Origin: Comamonadaceae bacterium
GTDB lineage: Bacteria; Pseudomonadota; Gammaproteobacteria; Burkholderiales; Burkholderiaceae_C
Length of the DNA: 64,000 nucleotides
Assembly: GCA_013297875.1 (NCBI GenBank)
Contig: JAAFIW010000009.1
Location: 62,001 to 126,000 of the forward strand
Direction of reading: 5' to 3'
Both the position numbers and the translations under genes were made by a program. The notes below the pieces were generated by a model. The model worked only from the letters and a program-made list of their open reading frames with translations. It was not told the DNA's origin and did no database searches. Positions 55,266-64,000 of the stretch are shown piece after piece (within the stretch, counting starts at the first letter, position 1; every line of letters starts with the position of its first letter).

Positions 55266-56372
55266 CTAGATGCGCATGGGCATGACGACGTACTTGAAGG
55301 TGGGGTTCTCGGGAATGGTGAGCAGGGCCGAGCTGTTGGAATCGGCCAGTTCCAGGCGCACCATTTCCTGGCCCATATTGGCCAGGGCGTCGATCAGATA
55401 GGTCACGTTGAAGCCAATTTCGATTTCGTCACCGGCGTAGTCAATGTCTAGCTCGTCCACGGCTTCTTCCTGCTCGGCGTTGTTGCTGGCCACGCGCAAG
55501 GTGCCGGGCTCGATGTTCAGCCGGACGCCCTTGAACTTTTCGCTGGTGAGAATGGCGGTGCGCTGCAGGCTGGCCAGCAGCGGTGCGCGGCCCATAGTGA
55601 TGAGGTTTTTGTGGTTTTTGGGGATGACGCGGTTGTAGTCGGGGAATTTGCCCTCGACCAGCTTGGTGATGAACTCCATGCCTTCGAAGCTGAATTTCGC
55701 CTGGTTGTTGGCAAATTGCATCTCGATGCTGCCATCACCATCGCTGAGCAGGCGCTGCATTTCCAGCACGGTCTTGCGCGGCAAGATCACCTCTTGCTTG
55801 GGCACTTCCACATCAAGCGTGGCCGAGGTAAAGGCCAGGCGATGGCCGTCGGTGGCCACCAGGCTGAGCTGCTGGCCTTCGACGACAAACAGGATGCCGT
55901 TGAGGTAGTAGCGGATGTCGTGCACCGCCATCGCAAAGCTGACCTGGTTGAGCAGGTCGCGCAGGGTTTTTTGCGGCACGCTGAACACCGGGCCATAGCT
56001 GGGCGACTCCTGCACCAGCGGAAAGTCTTCAGCCGGCAAAGTTTGCAGGGTGAAGCGGCTTTTGCCACCCTTGAGCACGAGCTTGTTTGCACTGCTTTCC
56101 AGGCTGACGGTCTGGTCCGACGGCATGGTACGCAGGATGTCGATGAGCTTGCGCGCACCGACGGTGGTGCTGAAGTTGCCGGCGTCGCCATCGAGTGTGG
56201 CGGTGGTGCGGATCTGGATTTCCAGGTCACTGGTGGTGACCTGCACCGCCTGGCCGATTTTGCGGATTAGCACATTGGCCAGAATGGGCAGGGTGTGGCG
56301 TCGCTCCACGATGCCTGCGACGGACTGCAGAACAGCCAGAACTTTGTCTTGTGTTGCCTTCAGAACGATCAT
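55266..56372 (-). CDS. dnaN: DNA polymerase III subunit beta (sliding clamp)
   Basis: 368 residues, normal length, three clamp domains. N-terminal MIVLKATQDKVLAVLQSVAG, SFAMAVHDIRYYLNGILFVV and the C-terminal NPTFKYVVMPMRI, the motif that closes the peptide-binding pocket, are all present. Follows dnaA in the conserved order, with a 282-bp gap holding a DnaA box. Confidence 0.97.
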   Translation of the reverse strand: MIVLKATQDKVLAVLQSVAGIVERRHTLPILANVLIRKIGQAVQVTTSDLEIQIRTTATLDGDAGNFSTTVGARKLIDILRTMPSDQTVSLESSANKLVLKGGKSRFTLQTLPAEDFPLVQESPSYGPVFSVPQKTLRDLLNQVSFAMAVHDIRYYLNGILFVVEGQQLSLVATDGHRLAFTSATLDVEVPKQEVILPRKTVLEMQRLLSDGDGSIEMQFANNQAKFSFEGMEFITKLVEGKFPDYNRVIPKNHKNLITMGRAPLLASLQRTAILTSEKFKGVRLNIEPGTLRVASNNAEQEEAVDELDIDYAGDEIEIGFNVTYLIDALANMGQEMVRLELADSNSSALLTIPENPTFKYVVMPMRI

Positions 56373-56654
56373 GTCTTCCTCTTCTTTAGATTCTCTAATT
56401 CAACTTAGTAGTAGATAGTAAGGATGGCCTGCTTCTGTGCGTAAGCCATATTTTCTCTGTTTTTTCAAGTACTTAGCGAGCCTGAAACCGTGTGTGCAGG
56501 AGGCTGGCAGATCCGGGCGTGGGTATGAACAAGTTGGCCATTGGGCAAACTGCTGTGGATAAGTCGCTGGTTGTGCCGGTGTTGTGCACAGAGTTGTCAT
56601 GCAGCTGTCATAAGCGGTTTTTTGGGTGTTTGTTGCACAGGTCAAGCGCATCGT
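56373..56654. other. Candidate replication origin (dnaA-dnaN gap)
   Basis: Contains a perfect DnaA box TGTGGATAA (56554-56562) and near-matches TTGTGCACA (56583-56591) and TTGCACA near 56633, next to an AT-rich stretch of about 56385-56475 that could unwind. The neighbouring genes dnaA and dnaN and the divergent rpmH operon support an origin here or in the dnaA-rpmH gap; sequence alone cannot decide. Confidence 0.5.
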
Positions 56655-58064
56655 TCAGCCTTTGAGTGTCTGTTCCAGCACGTGCAATTGCTGGTTCAGC
56701 TCGGTGAGTTGCTGGCGCTCGGCAGAAATTTTGCGGACGGCGTGCAAGACCGTGGTGTGGTCGCGCCCGCCAAACAGTTCACCGATTTCAGGCAGGCTTT
56801 TCTGGGTGAGCTCTTTGGCCAGGTACATGGCAATCTGGCGGGGCCGGGCGATGCTGGCAGGCCGCTTTTTGCTGTACATGTCGGCCACTTTGATCTTGTA
56901 GTAATCGGCGACGGTTTTCTGGATGTTCTCGACGCTGATTTGCCGGTTCTGGATGGACAGGAGATCGCGCAGGGCTTCTTTGGCCAGCGCGATGGAGACT
57001 TCTTTTTGGTTAAAGCGTGAATAAGCCAGGATTTTTCGCAGCGCACCTTCGAGTTCACGCACGTTGGAGCGGACGTTTTTGGCTACAAAAAACGCCACTT
57101 CTTCCGGCATGTCAGCGGCTTCTGCGCGGGCTTTGTTGATCAGGATGGCCACCCGCATCTCCAACTCGGGTGGTTCGATGGCTACGGTCAAGCCGGAGTC
57201 GAAACGCGACACCAGGCGCTCGTGGATGTCGGCCAGGCCCTTGGGGTAGGTGTCACTGGTCATCACAATGTGTGACTTCTTGGCCAGTAGGGCCTCAAAA
57301 GCGTTGAAGAACTCTTCCTGGGTACGGTCTTTGTTGGCGAAGAACTGCACGTCGTCGATCAGCAGCAGGTCTAGCGAGTGGTAGCGCTCTTTGAATTCGT
57401 CAAAGGTTTTGCGCTGGTAGGCTTTGACCACATCGGATACAAATTGCTCGGCGTGGATGTACAGAATTTTGGACTGGGGTTTGTCTGCCAGCAGCTTGTT
57501 GCCAACCGCATGGATTAAATGGGTTTTGCCCAGGCCAACACCGCCATAAATGAATAAGGGGTTGTACAAATGCCCAGGGGTGCCCGAGACGTGCATGGCT
57601 GCCGCCCGGGCCATGCGGTTGGCTGTTCCCTCGACCAGGGTGTCGAAGGTCAGTCCGGTGTTCAGGCGGTTTTTAAAACCATTGACGGCTTCATCGGGTG
57701 GATCGATGCGATCAATACCTTCACTGCTGGATGAAAACGCAACGGGGCTTTGAGGCCTGGCCGTTGTTTCACGAGGAGTTAACACCAACTCCAGCAAAAC
57801 TGGCTGGCCGGATAGCTTCTCCAGCACCGATGACAGGCGGGCTGCGTACTGGGTACGCACCCAGTCGAGTTTGAAGCGGTTGCCAACAAAAACAGTCACT
57901 TGGCTGAGGTCATCAAGAACCTGTGCGCTCAAGGGCCTGATCCAGGTGTTGAACTGTTGCTCAGGCAATTCCTGGGCAAGCTGATCCACACAGGCCTGCC
58001 ACAAGCTTTGTCCGATATCACCGCTCATGTGTGGGTTTGCCTGGCTGTAAAGTCGCTCATTCAT
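56655..58064 (-). CDS. dnaA: Chromosomal replication initiator DnaA
   Basis: 469 residues. Domain I at the start ([20 protein letters not shown]); AAA+ domain with Walker [18 protein letters not shown] and Walker [22 protein letters not shown]-terminal DnaA-box-binding helix [15 protein letters not shown]. Ordinary for the family. A degenerate DnaA box (ATATCCACA, 58077-58085) lies in its leader, consistent with autorepression. Confidence 0.98.
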   Translation of the reverse strand: MNERLYSQANPHMSGDIGQSLWQACVDQLAQELPEQQFNTWIRPLSAQVLDDLSQVTVFVGNRFKLDWVRTQYAARLSSVLEKLSGQPVLLELVLTPRETTARPQSPVAFSSSSEGIDRIDPPDEAVNGFKNRLNTGLTFDTLVEGTANRMARAAAMHVSGTPGHLYNPLFIYGGVGLGKTHLIHAVGNKLLADKPQSKILYIHAEQFVSDVVKAYQRKTFDEFKERYHSLDLLLIDDVQFFANKDRTQEEFFNAFEALLAKKSHIVMTSDTYPKGLADIHERLVSRFDSGLTVAIEPPELEMRVAILINKARAEAADMPEEVAFFVAKNVRSNVRELEGALRKILAYSRFNQKEVSIALAKEALRDLLSIQNRQISVENIQKTVADYYKIKVADMYSKKRPASIARPRQIAMYLAKELTQKSLPEIGELFGGRDHTTVLHAVRKISAERQQLTELNQQLHVLEQTLKG

Positions 58065-58076
58065 GGGAAGCAGGCA

Positions 58077-58136
58077 TTGTGGATATTTATCGTTTTATAA
58101 GGCGGTTTAGTCTAACTTATCAAAGCCTTATCCCCA
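58077..58136 (-). promoter_or_regulatory. Candidate dnaA promoter and DnaA-like boxes
   Basis: On the minus strand TTGATA (58118-58123) and TATAAA (58094-58099) with an 18-bp spacer form a sigma-70-like promoter. DnaA-like boxes ATATCCACA (58077-58085) and, on the plus strand, TTATCCCCA (58128-58136), each with one mismatch, flank it. Confidence 0.5.
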
Positions 58137-58209
58137 AGCATGTCAGTAGGGTTTAAGGGCCTTTTTAGGAGTGAGAAACGGGTGCGGGGGTCACGCTCCA
58201 TCACAAAGC

Positions 58210-58239
58210 TTGCCAAGCGGCATGAAAACGGGCGATAAT
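58210..58239 (+). promoter_or_regulatory. Candidate rpmH promoter
   Basis: TTGCCA (58210-58215), an 18-bp spacer and GATAAT (58234-58239), followed by the rpmH ATG at 58272. Good sigma-70-like match, divergent from dnaA. Confidence 0.55.
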
Positions 58240-58271
58240 CGCGGGCTTTTTCCCGAACTTAGAGATCCATA

Positions 58272-58406
58272 ATGAAACGCACCTATCAGCCTTCGAAAAT
58301 CCGCCGAGCCCGTACCCACGGTTTTCTGGCTCGCATGAAGACGCGCGGTGGACAGGCCGTGATCAATGCGCGCCGCGCCAAGGGCCGCAAGCGTCTGGCG
58401 GTCTAA
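58272..58406 (+). CDS. rpmH: 50S ribosomal protein L34
   Basis: 44 residues ([20 protein letters not shown], then [20 protein letters not shown]), the complete conserved L34. Highly basic, in the ribosome near the exit tunnel. First gene of the rpmH-rnpA-yidD-yidC-mnmE cluster. Confidence 0.98.
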   Translation: MKRTYQPSKIRRARTHGFLARMKTRGGQAVINARRAKGRKRLAV

Positions 58407-58511
58407 ACCTCTTGTCTTGCAACCTGTTTGTCAGCAGGGATGGCGGGTTGCAAGCGCAGGGTTGAACCGTCCCCTCATTGGCATTCACTTCTTTTTAACG
58501 GGTTTTTCTCC

Positions 58512-58922
58512 GTGCAGCGCTTGGCGTCGCGCGCGCAGTTTCAAGCTGTGCTAGCCGGAAAAACCATTGCGCGAAGCCCCCATTTCGCATTGCATCAACT
58601 GGTTGGCGGCCTGGATGCTGTGCCCCAATCGGCATCCCCAGACACCAAACCCCTGTTTTTGAGAGCCGATGTGTGGATCGGTGCTATGGTGCCCAAGCGC
58701 TGGGCCAAACGGGCGGTCACGCGAAACGTCATCAAGCGCCAAGTCTACGCTATCACACACGAGCGCCGCAGCGAGTTTGCACAAACCGCGCACCTGATTC
58801 GCCTGCGCAGCGGTTTTGACAAGGCGGTGTTTGTTAGTGGCTCGTCGCTGGCATTGAAACAAGCGGTCAGAGCCGAGTTGAACCAGTTGCTGGACAGCGG
58901 CTTACCAAGGGTCAGAACATGA
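58512..58922 (+). CDS. rnpA: Ribonuclease P protein component
   Basis: Protein subunit of RNase P, which matures tRNA 5' ends. 136 residues from GTG 58512, chosen because the family begins there (VQRLASRAQFQAVLAGKTIA); an upstream in-frame ATG would add an unrelated leader. RNR motif in RWAKRAVTRNVIKRQVYA. Lies 105 bp after rpmH and overlaps yidD by 4 bp. Confidence 0.92.
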   Translation: MQRLASRAQFQAVLAGKTIARSPHFALHQLVGGLDAVPQSASPDTKPLFLRADVWIGAMVPKRWAKRAVTRNVIKRQVYAITHERRSEFAQTAHLIRLRSGFDKAVFVSGSSLALKQAVRAELNQLLDSGLPRVRT

Positions 58923-59209
58923 ACCACAAACCGTCCTGGGCGGCACGTGGCCTGATGGGTCTGGTGAAAGCATACCGTTTGTTGCTTAGCCCGTGGCTGG
59001 GCTCAGCCTGCCGGTTTGAGCCCACCTGTTCGGTCTATTCCCTTGGCGCGCTGGGTGCACATGGTGCCCTGGCAGGTAGCTACCTTACACTCGCACGGCT
59101 TGTCCGCTGCCACCCCTGGTGCGCGGGTGGACACGATCCGGTGCCGGAACAAAAACCCCGGCTCTTTTCCCGGCTCATCGATATTCAATCTTCAAAGAAG
59201 TCTTCATGA
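58919..59209 (+). CDS. yidD: Membrane protein insertion efficiency factor
   Basis: 96 residues. LVKAYRLLLSPWLGSACRFE, then PTCSVYSLGALGAHGALAGS and RCHPWCAGGHDPVP are the conserved YidD motifs. Peripheral inner-membrane protein that helps YidC insertion. Overlaps rnpA upstream (ATGA) and yidC downstream by 4 bp. Confidence 0.95.
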   Translation: MNHKPSWAARGLMGLVKAYRLLLSPWLGSACRFEPTCSVYSLGALGAHGALAGSYLTLARLVRCHPWCAGGHDPVPEQKPRLFSRLIDIQSSKKSS

Positions 59210-60924
59210 ACGACATCCGTCGCACGATTTTGTGGGTGATTTTTGGCTTTTCCATGGTGCTGCTGTGGGATCAGTGGCAGGTGCACAACGGGCAGAAGGC
59301 GACCTTTTTCCCTGCGCCTGCAAAAACGGTGTCGGGTGGCAGCACGACAGGCACCACGGGCGTGTCCAGCGTCCCCAGTGCCTTACCAAGCGCTCCTAGT
59401 TCAGGAGCTGCTGGAGCAGTCCCAGCCAGCACAACGGGCGCATTGGGCACTCAATTACCACCCACAGCAGCCCCACAGGCGGGCTCGAAACGAGTGGTAG
59501 TGAGCACGGATGTGTTGCGCCTGACGCTGGATACCGAGGGCGGGACGGTGGTGCGCAGTGAGTTTGTCAAACATACCGATATGACCAACAAAACCCAGAG
59601 TTTTGTGTTGTTTGACGAAAGCGCAAACCGCTTTTACGTGGCGCAAACGGGGTTGATTGGTGGAAATTTCCCTAACCACAAGACGGCCATGGCGGTGAGT
59701 GATCAGCGTGATTTGACCGATGGCGGCAAAGAACTGGTTGTGCGTTTCGAGTCGCCAGAGCTTGGTGGCGTGAAGCTGGTGAAAACCTACACCTTGCGCC
59801 GGGGTGCTTACGACATTGGCGTGAAGCATGAGGTGATCAACAACGGCACAGCGCCGGTATCGCCGCAGCTGTATTTGCAGCTGGTTCGCGATGGCAACAA
59901 GCCGCCCGGTGAATCGTCTTTTTACTCCACCTTCACCGGCCCTGCGGTGTACACCGAGGCCAAGAAATTCCAGAAAGTGGAATTCAGCGATATTGAAAAA
60001 AACAAGGCAGAGTTCGAGAAGCAGTCTGGCAACGGTTATGTGGCCATCGTGCAGCATTACTTTGCAAGCGCCTGGTTGCTGGCCGATGGGGTGGCACGGG
60101 ATCTGTTCATGCGCAAAGTCGATACGAATATGTATGCCGCCGGCATGATCTTGTCGGTGGGAACGCTGGAACCCAAGGCAAGCAAAGTGGTGGAGTCCAA
60201 GTTGTTCACGGGCCCACAGGAAGAAAAGATGCTGGAAACCCTGGCCCCTGGCCTCGAGCTGGTGAAAGATTACGGCTGGCTCACCATTCTGGCCAAACCG
60301 CTTTACTGGTTGCTGGCCCAGATTCAGGTGGTGTTGGCCAACTGGGGTTGGTCCATCATGGCCTTGGTGTTGCTGATCAAAATTGCCTTCTACTGGCTTA
60401 ACGCCAAGGCCTATGCCAGTATGGCGAAGATGAAGGCCGTGAACCCGCGGGTGATGGAGATGCGTGAGCGGCTCAAGGACAAACCGCAGGAGATGCAGCA
60501 GGAAATGATGCGGATTTACCGCGACGAGAAGGTCAACCCGCTGGGGGGCTGTCTGCCGATGTTGGTTCAGATTCCGGTGTTCATTGCGCTGTATTGGGTG
60601 TTGTTGTCCAGCGTGGAGATGCGCAATGCGCCGTGGATTCTTTGGATCAAGGACTTGTCGTCGCCCGACCCTTACTATGTGCTGCCGCTGATCATGACCT
60701 TGACCACGGTGGTGCAAACGGCGCTGAACCCGACACCACCCGATCCGCTGCAAGCCAAGATGATGTGGTTCATGCCGTTGGCGTTTTCGGTGATGTTCTT
60801 CTTCTTCCCGGCGGGCCTGGTGCTGTACTGGATCACCAACAACGTGTTGTCGATTGCCCAACAGTGGATGATCAACACCCGCCTGGGTGTGCCGCCCGAG
60901 TTCAACCTGCCGAAGTTCAACTAA
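59206..60924 (+). CDS. yidC: Membrane protein insertase
   Basis: Inserts inner-membrane proteins and helps fold them. 572 residues from ATG 59206. N-terminal TM ([20 protein letters not shown]), a Ser/Thr/Ala-rich linker (about 45-90), the large periplasmic P1 domain, then five TM helices with [20 protein letters not shown] and [20 protein letters not shown]. Normal for Gram-negative YidC. Translationally coupled to yidD. Confidence 0.97.
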   Translation: MNDIRRTILWVIFGFSMVLLWDQWQVHNGQKATFFPAPAKTVSGGSTTGTTGVSSVPSALPSAPSSGAAGAVPASTTGALGTQLPPTAAPQAGSKRVVVSTDVLRLTLDTEGGTVVRSEFVKHTDMTNKTQSFVLFDESANRFYVAQTGLIGGNFPNHKTAMAVSDQRDLTDGGKELVVRFESPELGGVKLVKTYTLRRGAYDIGVKHEVINNGTAPVSPQLYLQLVRDGNKPPGESSFYSTFTGPAVYTEAKKFQKVEFSDIEKNKAEFEKQSGNGYVAIVQHYFASAWLLADGVARDLFMRKVDTNMYAAGMILSVGTLEPKASKVVESKLFTGPQEEKMLETLAPGLELVKDYGWLTILAKPLYWLLAQIQVVLANWGWSIMALVLLIKIAFYWLNAKAYASMAKMKAVNPRVMEMRERLKDKPQEMQQEMMRIYRDEKVNPLGGCLPMLVQIPVFIALYWVLLSSVEMRNAPWILWIKDLSSPDPYYVLPLIMTLTTVVQTALNPTPPDPLQAKMMWFMPLAFSVMFFFFPAGLVLYWITNNVLSIAQQWMINTRLGVPPEFNLPKFN

Positions 60925-61015
60925 CCCTCTGAAGCGCCTGCGGCACCTCCTCCCGTGGGGCAGGCAAGTGGCCTGGCTAAGCTGGCTCCGCGATGTTTCC
61001 GGCAAAAATACCCTC

Positions 61016-62389
61016 ATGTCTAGAGACAACCTGCCGATTGCTGCCATCGCTACCGCGCCCGGGCGAGGCGCAGTGGGCATCGTGCGGGTCTCTGGGCCTG
61101 ATGTGCTTTCGGTGATGACAGCGGTTTGCGGACGCAAGCTACAAGCACGACACGCCACCTACCTACCCTTTTTGGCGGCCGATGGCAGCGTCATCGATCA
61201 GGGCCTGGCGATTTATTTCCCGGCACCGCATTCCTACACCGGGGAAGACGTGCTGGAGTTGCAGGGCCACGGCGGGCCGGTGGTGATGCAGCTGTTGTTG
61301 GCGCGATGCCTGCAAGCAGGGGCCTCTCAGGGCCTGCGCCTGGCGCTTCCGGGCGAGTTCAGCGAGCGGGCTTTTCTGAACGACAAGCTCGATCTCGCGC
61401 AAGCCGAGGCGGTGGCGGATCTGATCAACGCCAGTACGGAGGCGGCTGCACGCGCTGCCAGTCGCTCGCTGGCGGGAGAGTTTTCCCGAGAGGTGACGCA
61501 GCTAGGGACAGCCCTTTTGAATCTGCGTGTGTTTGTCGAGGCCACACTGGACTTTCCTGAAGAGGAAATCGACCGTTTGAGCTTGCTGGATATGCTCAAA
61601 CAGCTACAAAAAATAGAGCAACTACATACAGGGTTGATGCACCGCGCTCAACAAGGTGCGTTGCTACAGGAAGGCCTGACGGTGGTGATTGCCGGGCAAC
61701 CCAATGCGGGCAAGAGCTCGCTGCTCAATGCCCTGGCCGGCGCGGAGCTGGCCATCGTGACGCCGGTGGCGGGTACCACGCGCGACAAGATTGCTCAGAC
61801 CATACAGATTGAGGGCGTGGCCATTCATGTGGTGGACACTGCGGGTCTGCGTGACAGTGTTGATGCGGTGGAAAAGATTGGCGTGGCGCGGGCTTGGCAA
61901 GAGATTGAATCAGCGGACGCGGTGCTGTTTCTGCATGATCTGACCCGTGCTGCGCTGCCGGAATACCAGCAGGCAGATGAGGCGATTCGCTTGCGTCTTC
62001 AGGCGCTGGCAGCCCGCGTGCCGGTTGTGGATGTGTGGAACAAGTCTGATCTGGCACCGATGCCTGTGGCCGAGGCCGATGCGATCGTGATGTCTGCCAA
62101 AACGGCGCAGGGCCTGGAGCTGCTGCGGCAACGCCTTTTGGCACTGGCGGGTTGGCAAACGCTTGCAGAGGGCAATTTCAGCGCACGCCAGCGCCACGTG
62201 CAGGCTTTGGTGGTGGCCGGAGACCATGTGCAACAGGGATTGCATATATTGGGGGCCGGAGCCCCGGCACTGGATTTGCTTGCTGAGGAGCTCAGACTGT
62301 CTCACCGTGCCTTGGGCAGCGTCACGGGCGTGATGAGTGCAGACGAGCTTCTGGGAGCCATTTTCTCCCAGTTTTGTATCGGAAAGTAA
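61016..62389 (+). CDS. mnmE: tRNA uridine-5-carboxymethylaminomethyl modification GTPase
   Basis: With MnmG makes the cmnm5 modification at U34 of tRNA. 457 residues from ATG 61016. N-terminal folate-binding domain ([20 protein letters not shown]), G1 [18 protein letters not shown]2/G3 in [14 protein letters not shown] and [11 protein letters not shown]4 NKSD, and the C-terminal FCIGK with the catalytic Cys. The helical linker region [11 protein letters not shown] (about 193-203) is encoded by DNA resembling the core of the dispersed repeat, but the protein length there equals that of E. coli, so this may not be an insertion. Confidence 0.97.
   Translation: MSRDNLPIAAIATAPGRGAVGIVRVSGPDVLSVMTAVCGRKLQARHATYLPFLAADGSVIDQGLAIYFPAPHSYTGEDVLELQGHGGPVVMQLLLARCLQAGASQGLRLALPGEFSERAFLNDKLDLAQAEAVADLINASTEAAARAASRSLAGEFSREVTQLGTALLNLRVFVEATLDFPEEEIDRLSLLDMLKQLQKIEQLHTGLMHRAQQGALLQEGLTVVIAGQPNAGKSSLLNALAGAELAIVTPVAGTTRDKIAQTIQIEGVAIHVVDTAGLRDSVDAVEKIGVARAWQEIESADAVLFLHDLTRAALPEYQQADEAIRLRLQALAARVPVVDVWNKSDLAPMPVAEADAIVMSAKTAQGLELLRQRLLALAGWQTLAEGNFSARQRHVQALVVAGDHVQQGLHILGAGAPALDLLAEELRLSHRALGSVTGVMSADELLGAIFSQFCIGK
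61592..61622 (-). repeat. Possible partial dispersed repeat inside mnmE
   Basis: TGCTCAAACAGCTA (61593-61606) is identical to 14 bp of the copy at 38333 (reverse strand) and is followed by an A-rich stretch with AATAGAGCA resembling the hairpin arm. The GGGC end is not recognisable. Chance similarity cannot be excluded. Confidence 0.4.
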
Positions 62390-62588
62390 TGTGTTGGTTT
62401 TAATTCAACATCTGGTCAGCAGGGTGTAACAAAGCCAAATTTTTCACAATTTCATGCATCTTGTGGGGGTTCAACGGGATATTTCGGCATGGCAGGTTGG
62501 CCGATTTAGGGGGTAAGGCTCGTAAACTGCTCTGTTCTTCACTTGGTAACGTCGCGTGTGAGGCACGCGGTTTCGACGAAAGCGAACC

Positions 62589-63512
62589 ATGTCTTTTTTG
62601 TCCTGGCTGTTTCCCGCTAAAACACAGCGCGCCCGTGCGTCTTTGCCTGACAGCTCCGGCTTGTCGCGCGCCGAGGCGACCCGGCCTGTGTCACCCGACA
62701 AAAACGGCGCAGCCGCGCCTGCAGGGGCTAACAATGCCCACGCCGCCAACCGCAAAAACGAGCGCATGGCCCGCCGCGAGATGCTTTACAACGTGGTGCG
62801 TGAGTCGATGGTGCGCGCGGGCGTGCTGTCTGCCAGCTACAAGTTCAAGGTTCTGTCACTGGATGCCCGTGGCAGGCAGTTTTTGGTGATGATGGATCTG
62901 GCGCGCGAGTTTGGCGGTCAAACCGAGGGCCTGGCCGAAATCGAAGCGCTGATTGCGCAAAGCGCCAAGGCCAGATATGACATTTTGGTCAGTGCTGTGT
63001 ATTGGCGTGTCAACGAACACGTCGCTGTCGGTCAATTGCGCAACCAGGCGTTGACCACGCGCAATTCCTCGCCGATGCCGCTCGAATCGCAGCCGTTGCC
63101 GCTGGAGCCGCACCCTGCTGCCGTGCCGGGCAGCAGCTCCATGGATGCAACCGTCTCCCTGGGTACCCGGCCTGCGGTTGTCGCGCAGGCAGTGGCAGCG
63201 GCTAGCGTTGCCCCCGTGGTGGAGCCAGCGGTGGAGCCGCCCCGGTCACCGCCCCGGTTTCAGCCGATTGAGGCAGACGAGGTGGCGGCGTTTAAAAAAG
63301 CGCTGGCTGCGGGCGTTAGCTCGCCAGCCAAGGTGGCCGCTGCTGCGGTAGCCGCAACCGCAGCGGCCTCGGCAGTCGGGGTGGCGGCTGCCCGCACCAG
63401 CAGTGGCCCGCGCAACATCACCTTGCTGACGGGCTATGAAGAAACAGAAATGCCGGACCCGGATATGCCAGTACCTGCGCTGAGTGGTACGCAATACGGC
63501 GATCTGATGTAA
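62589..63512 (+). CDS. Hypothetical protein with Ala/Pro-rich tail
   Basis: Function not recognised. 307 residues; no signal peptide. A conserved-looking centre of about residues 60-150 (REMLYNVVRESMVRAGVLSA, SYKFKVLSLDARGRQFLVMM, then GLAEIEALIAQSAKARYDIL) may be a small alpha/beta domain, followed by a long low-complexity Ala/Pro/Val region and a short acidic C-terminus. This type of protein occurs in Comamonadaceae near mnmE. Its start is 199 bp after mnmE; the gap shows nothing certain. Confidence 0.75.
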   Translation: MSFLSWLFPAKTQRARASLPDSSGLSRAEATRPVSPDKNGAAAPAGANNAHAANRKNERMARREMLYNVVRESMVRAGVLSASYKFKVLSLDARGRQFLVMMDLAREFGGQTEGLAEIEALIAQSAKARYDILVSAVYWRVNEHVAVGQLRNQALTTRNSSPMPLESQPLPLEPHPAAVPGSSSMDATVSLGTRPAVVAQAVAAASVAPVVEPAVEPPRSPPRFQPIEADEVAAFKKALAAGVSSPAKVAAAAVAATAAASAVGVAAARTSSGPRNITLLTGYEETEMPDPDMPVPALSGTQYGDLM

Positions 63513-63622
63513 GTCACTGCCGCGCCGCGTGCGAGAAGAAGGGGCTTGCCCGGTTGGCGTAAGCCTTGATGGCACCCCCTACACTGCGAGCTGTTTTCCG
63601 CACCCCACAACACGAGGAGGCT

Positions 63623-64000
63623 ATGAACGTACAGCAGCTGGTGGATGCAATTGCCGCCTTTGACTCACACGATGCCTTGCATGCCAATCTCACACGGGAG
63701 GACTGGAAGCTTTTGGCACCCTATCTGTCGGTGCGGTTTTTAAAGCCTGGCGATGTGTTGATGCAACGCGGAGACTCTGACCGTGAGCTGTACATCCTGG
63801 CCGAGGGCGAACTGCACGTGACGGTAGACACCACCGTGTTGGCCAGCCTGAAGCCGGGCACCGTGGTGGGCGAGGGCACTTTTTTCTCGGGGCAACCGCG
63901 CAGCGCCAATGTGCTGGCGTCTAAAGTGGGGGTTGCCTGGGCATTGACCTGGGAGAAATTTGAAGCCATGTCGGTCAAGCACCCGCAGCTGTCTTTGCAA
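63623..64000 (+). CDS. Cyclic-nucleotide-binding-domain protein, N-terminal part
   Basis: Starts ATG 63623 after a strong GAGGAGG ribosome site and stays open to the window edge (126 residues). LAPYLSVRFLKPGDVLMQRG, then ELYILAEGELHVTVDT and LASLKPGTVVGEGTFF are a CRP/cNMP-binding beta-roll fold, with the G-E...R-S segment (SGQPRSANVLA) of the phosphate-binding cassette. What follows this domain (HTH, channel or enzyme) is outside the window. Confidence 0.85.
   Translation, partial: MNVQQLVDAIAAFDSHDALHANLTREDWKLLAPYLSVRFLKPGDVLMQRGDSDRELYILAEGELHVTVDTTVLASLKPGTVVGEGTFFSGQPRSANVLASKVGVAWALTWEKFEAMSVKHPQLSLQ

Overview
The window is chromosomal DNA from a GC-rich betaproteobacterium, most likely a member of the Comamonadaceae close to Rhodoferax or Polaromonas. 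The evidence is the protein style, the rpmH-rnpA-yidD-yidC-mnmE and dnaA-dnaN-gyrB order at the presumed replication origin, the Bug and TAXI binding proteins, and dense families of short interspersed repeats. No taxonomic search could be run, so the genus is an inference. No rRNA, tRNA, CRISPR array or complete IS was seen.

Layout. 1-5.4 kb: a leftward TetR / outer-membrane factor / membrane-fusion protein / RND pump operon, cut by the window edge and interrupted by a nested inverted repeat. 5.4-6.3 kb: a repeat cluster holding a 164-bp MITE-like insertion. 6.3-9.3 kb: a Bug binding protein, an AstE/aspartoacylase-type deacylase and a TAXI binding protein. 9.5-10.05 kb: an antitoxin with a frameshifted ParE/RelE toxin. 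10-14.6 kb: LysR regulator, EamA exporter, a molybdopterin oxidoreductase with its cytochrome b, and a LysE exporter. 14.6-18.4 kb: gap, a small secreted protein and tkt. 18.5-21.9 kb: speD, a murU-like gene and a PIN/RHH toxin-antitoxin pair, with pepP overlapping the antitoxin. 22.4-25.5 kb: a zeta-like P-loop / ParD-like pair and gamma-glutamyltransferase.

25.7-38.3 kb is an unusual surface-glycan or glycoprotein region. It has five separate SAM-methyltransferase-like genes, a GT4 glycosyltransferase, a 1728-residue protein that joins a TPR array to OGT-like, GT2 and GT4 domains, a FecR-domain periplasmic protein and a TPR/beta-barrel outer-membrane protein. 38.5-40.5 kb: an esterase lipoprotein and fba.

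40.5-52.4 kb is an accessory belt: large repeats, DUF433/DUF5615 and other TA remnants, an HNH endonuclease, a Fic protein with an interrupted catalytic motif, and a three-gene system resembling ABC-three-component (ABC-3C) conflict systems. That system has a nuclease-like effector, a middle component and a DUF3732 ATPase, and it lies directly beside gyrB. 52.5-64 kb is the origin region: gyrB, dnaN and dnaA leftward, and rpmH, rnpA, yidD, yidC and mnmE rightward, followed by a lineage-type hypothetical gene and a partial cNMP-binding protein.

The strongest cross-cutting signal is one ~50-bp repeat family (hairpin GCTAY-N8-RTAGC, then TGYTTGAGCA, then ATGGGC) present about 16 times. Most copies are intergenic. 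Two lie in frame inside apparently intact genes (the outer-membrane factor and murU), one supplies the aberrant C-terminus of a truncated antidote gene, one supplies the stop of a DUF5615 toxin gene, and a partial copy may lie inside mnmE. The four coding copies (three full, one partial) are all read on the antisense strand of the element.
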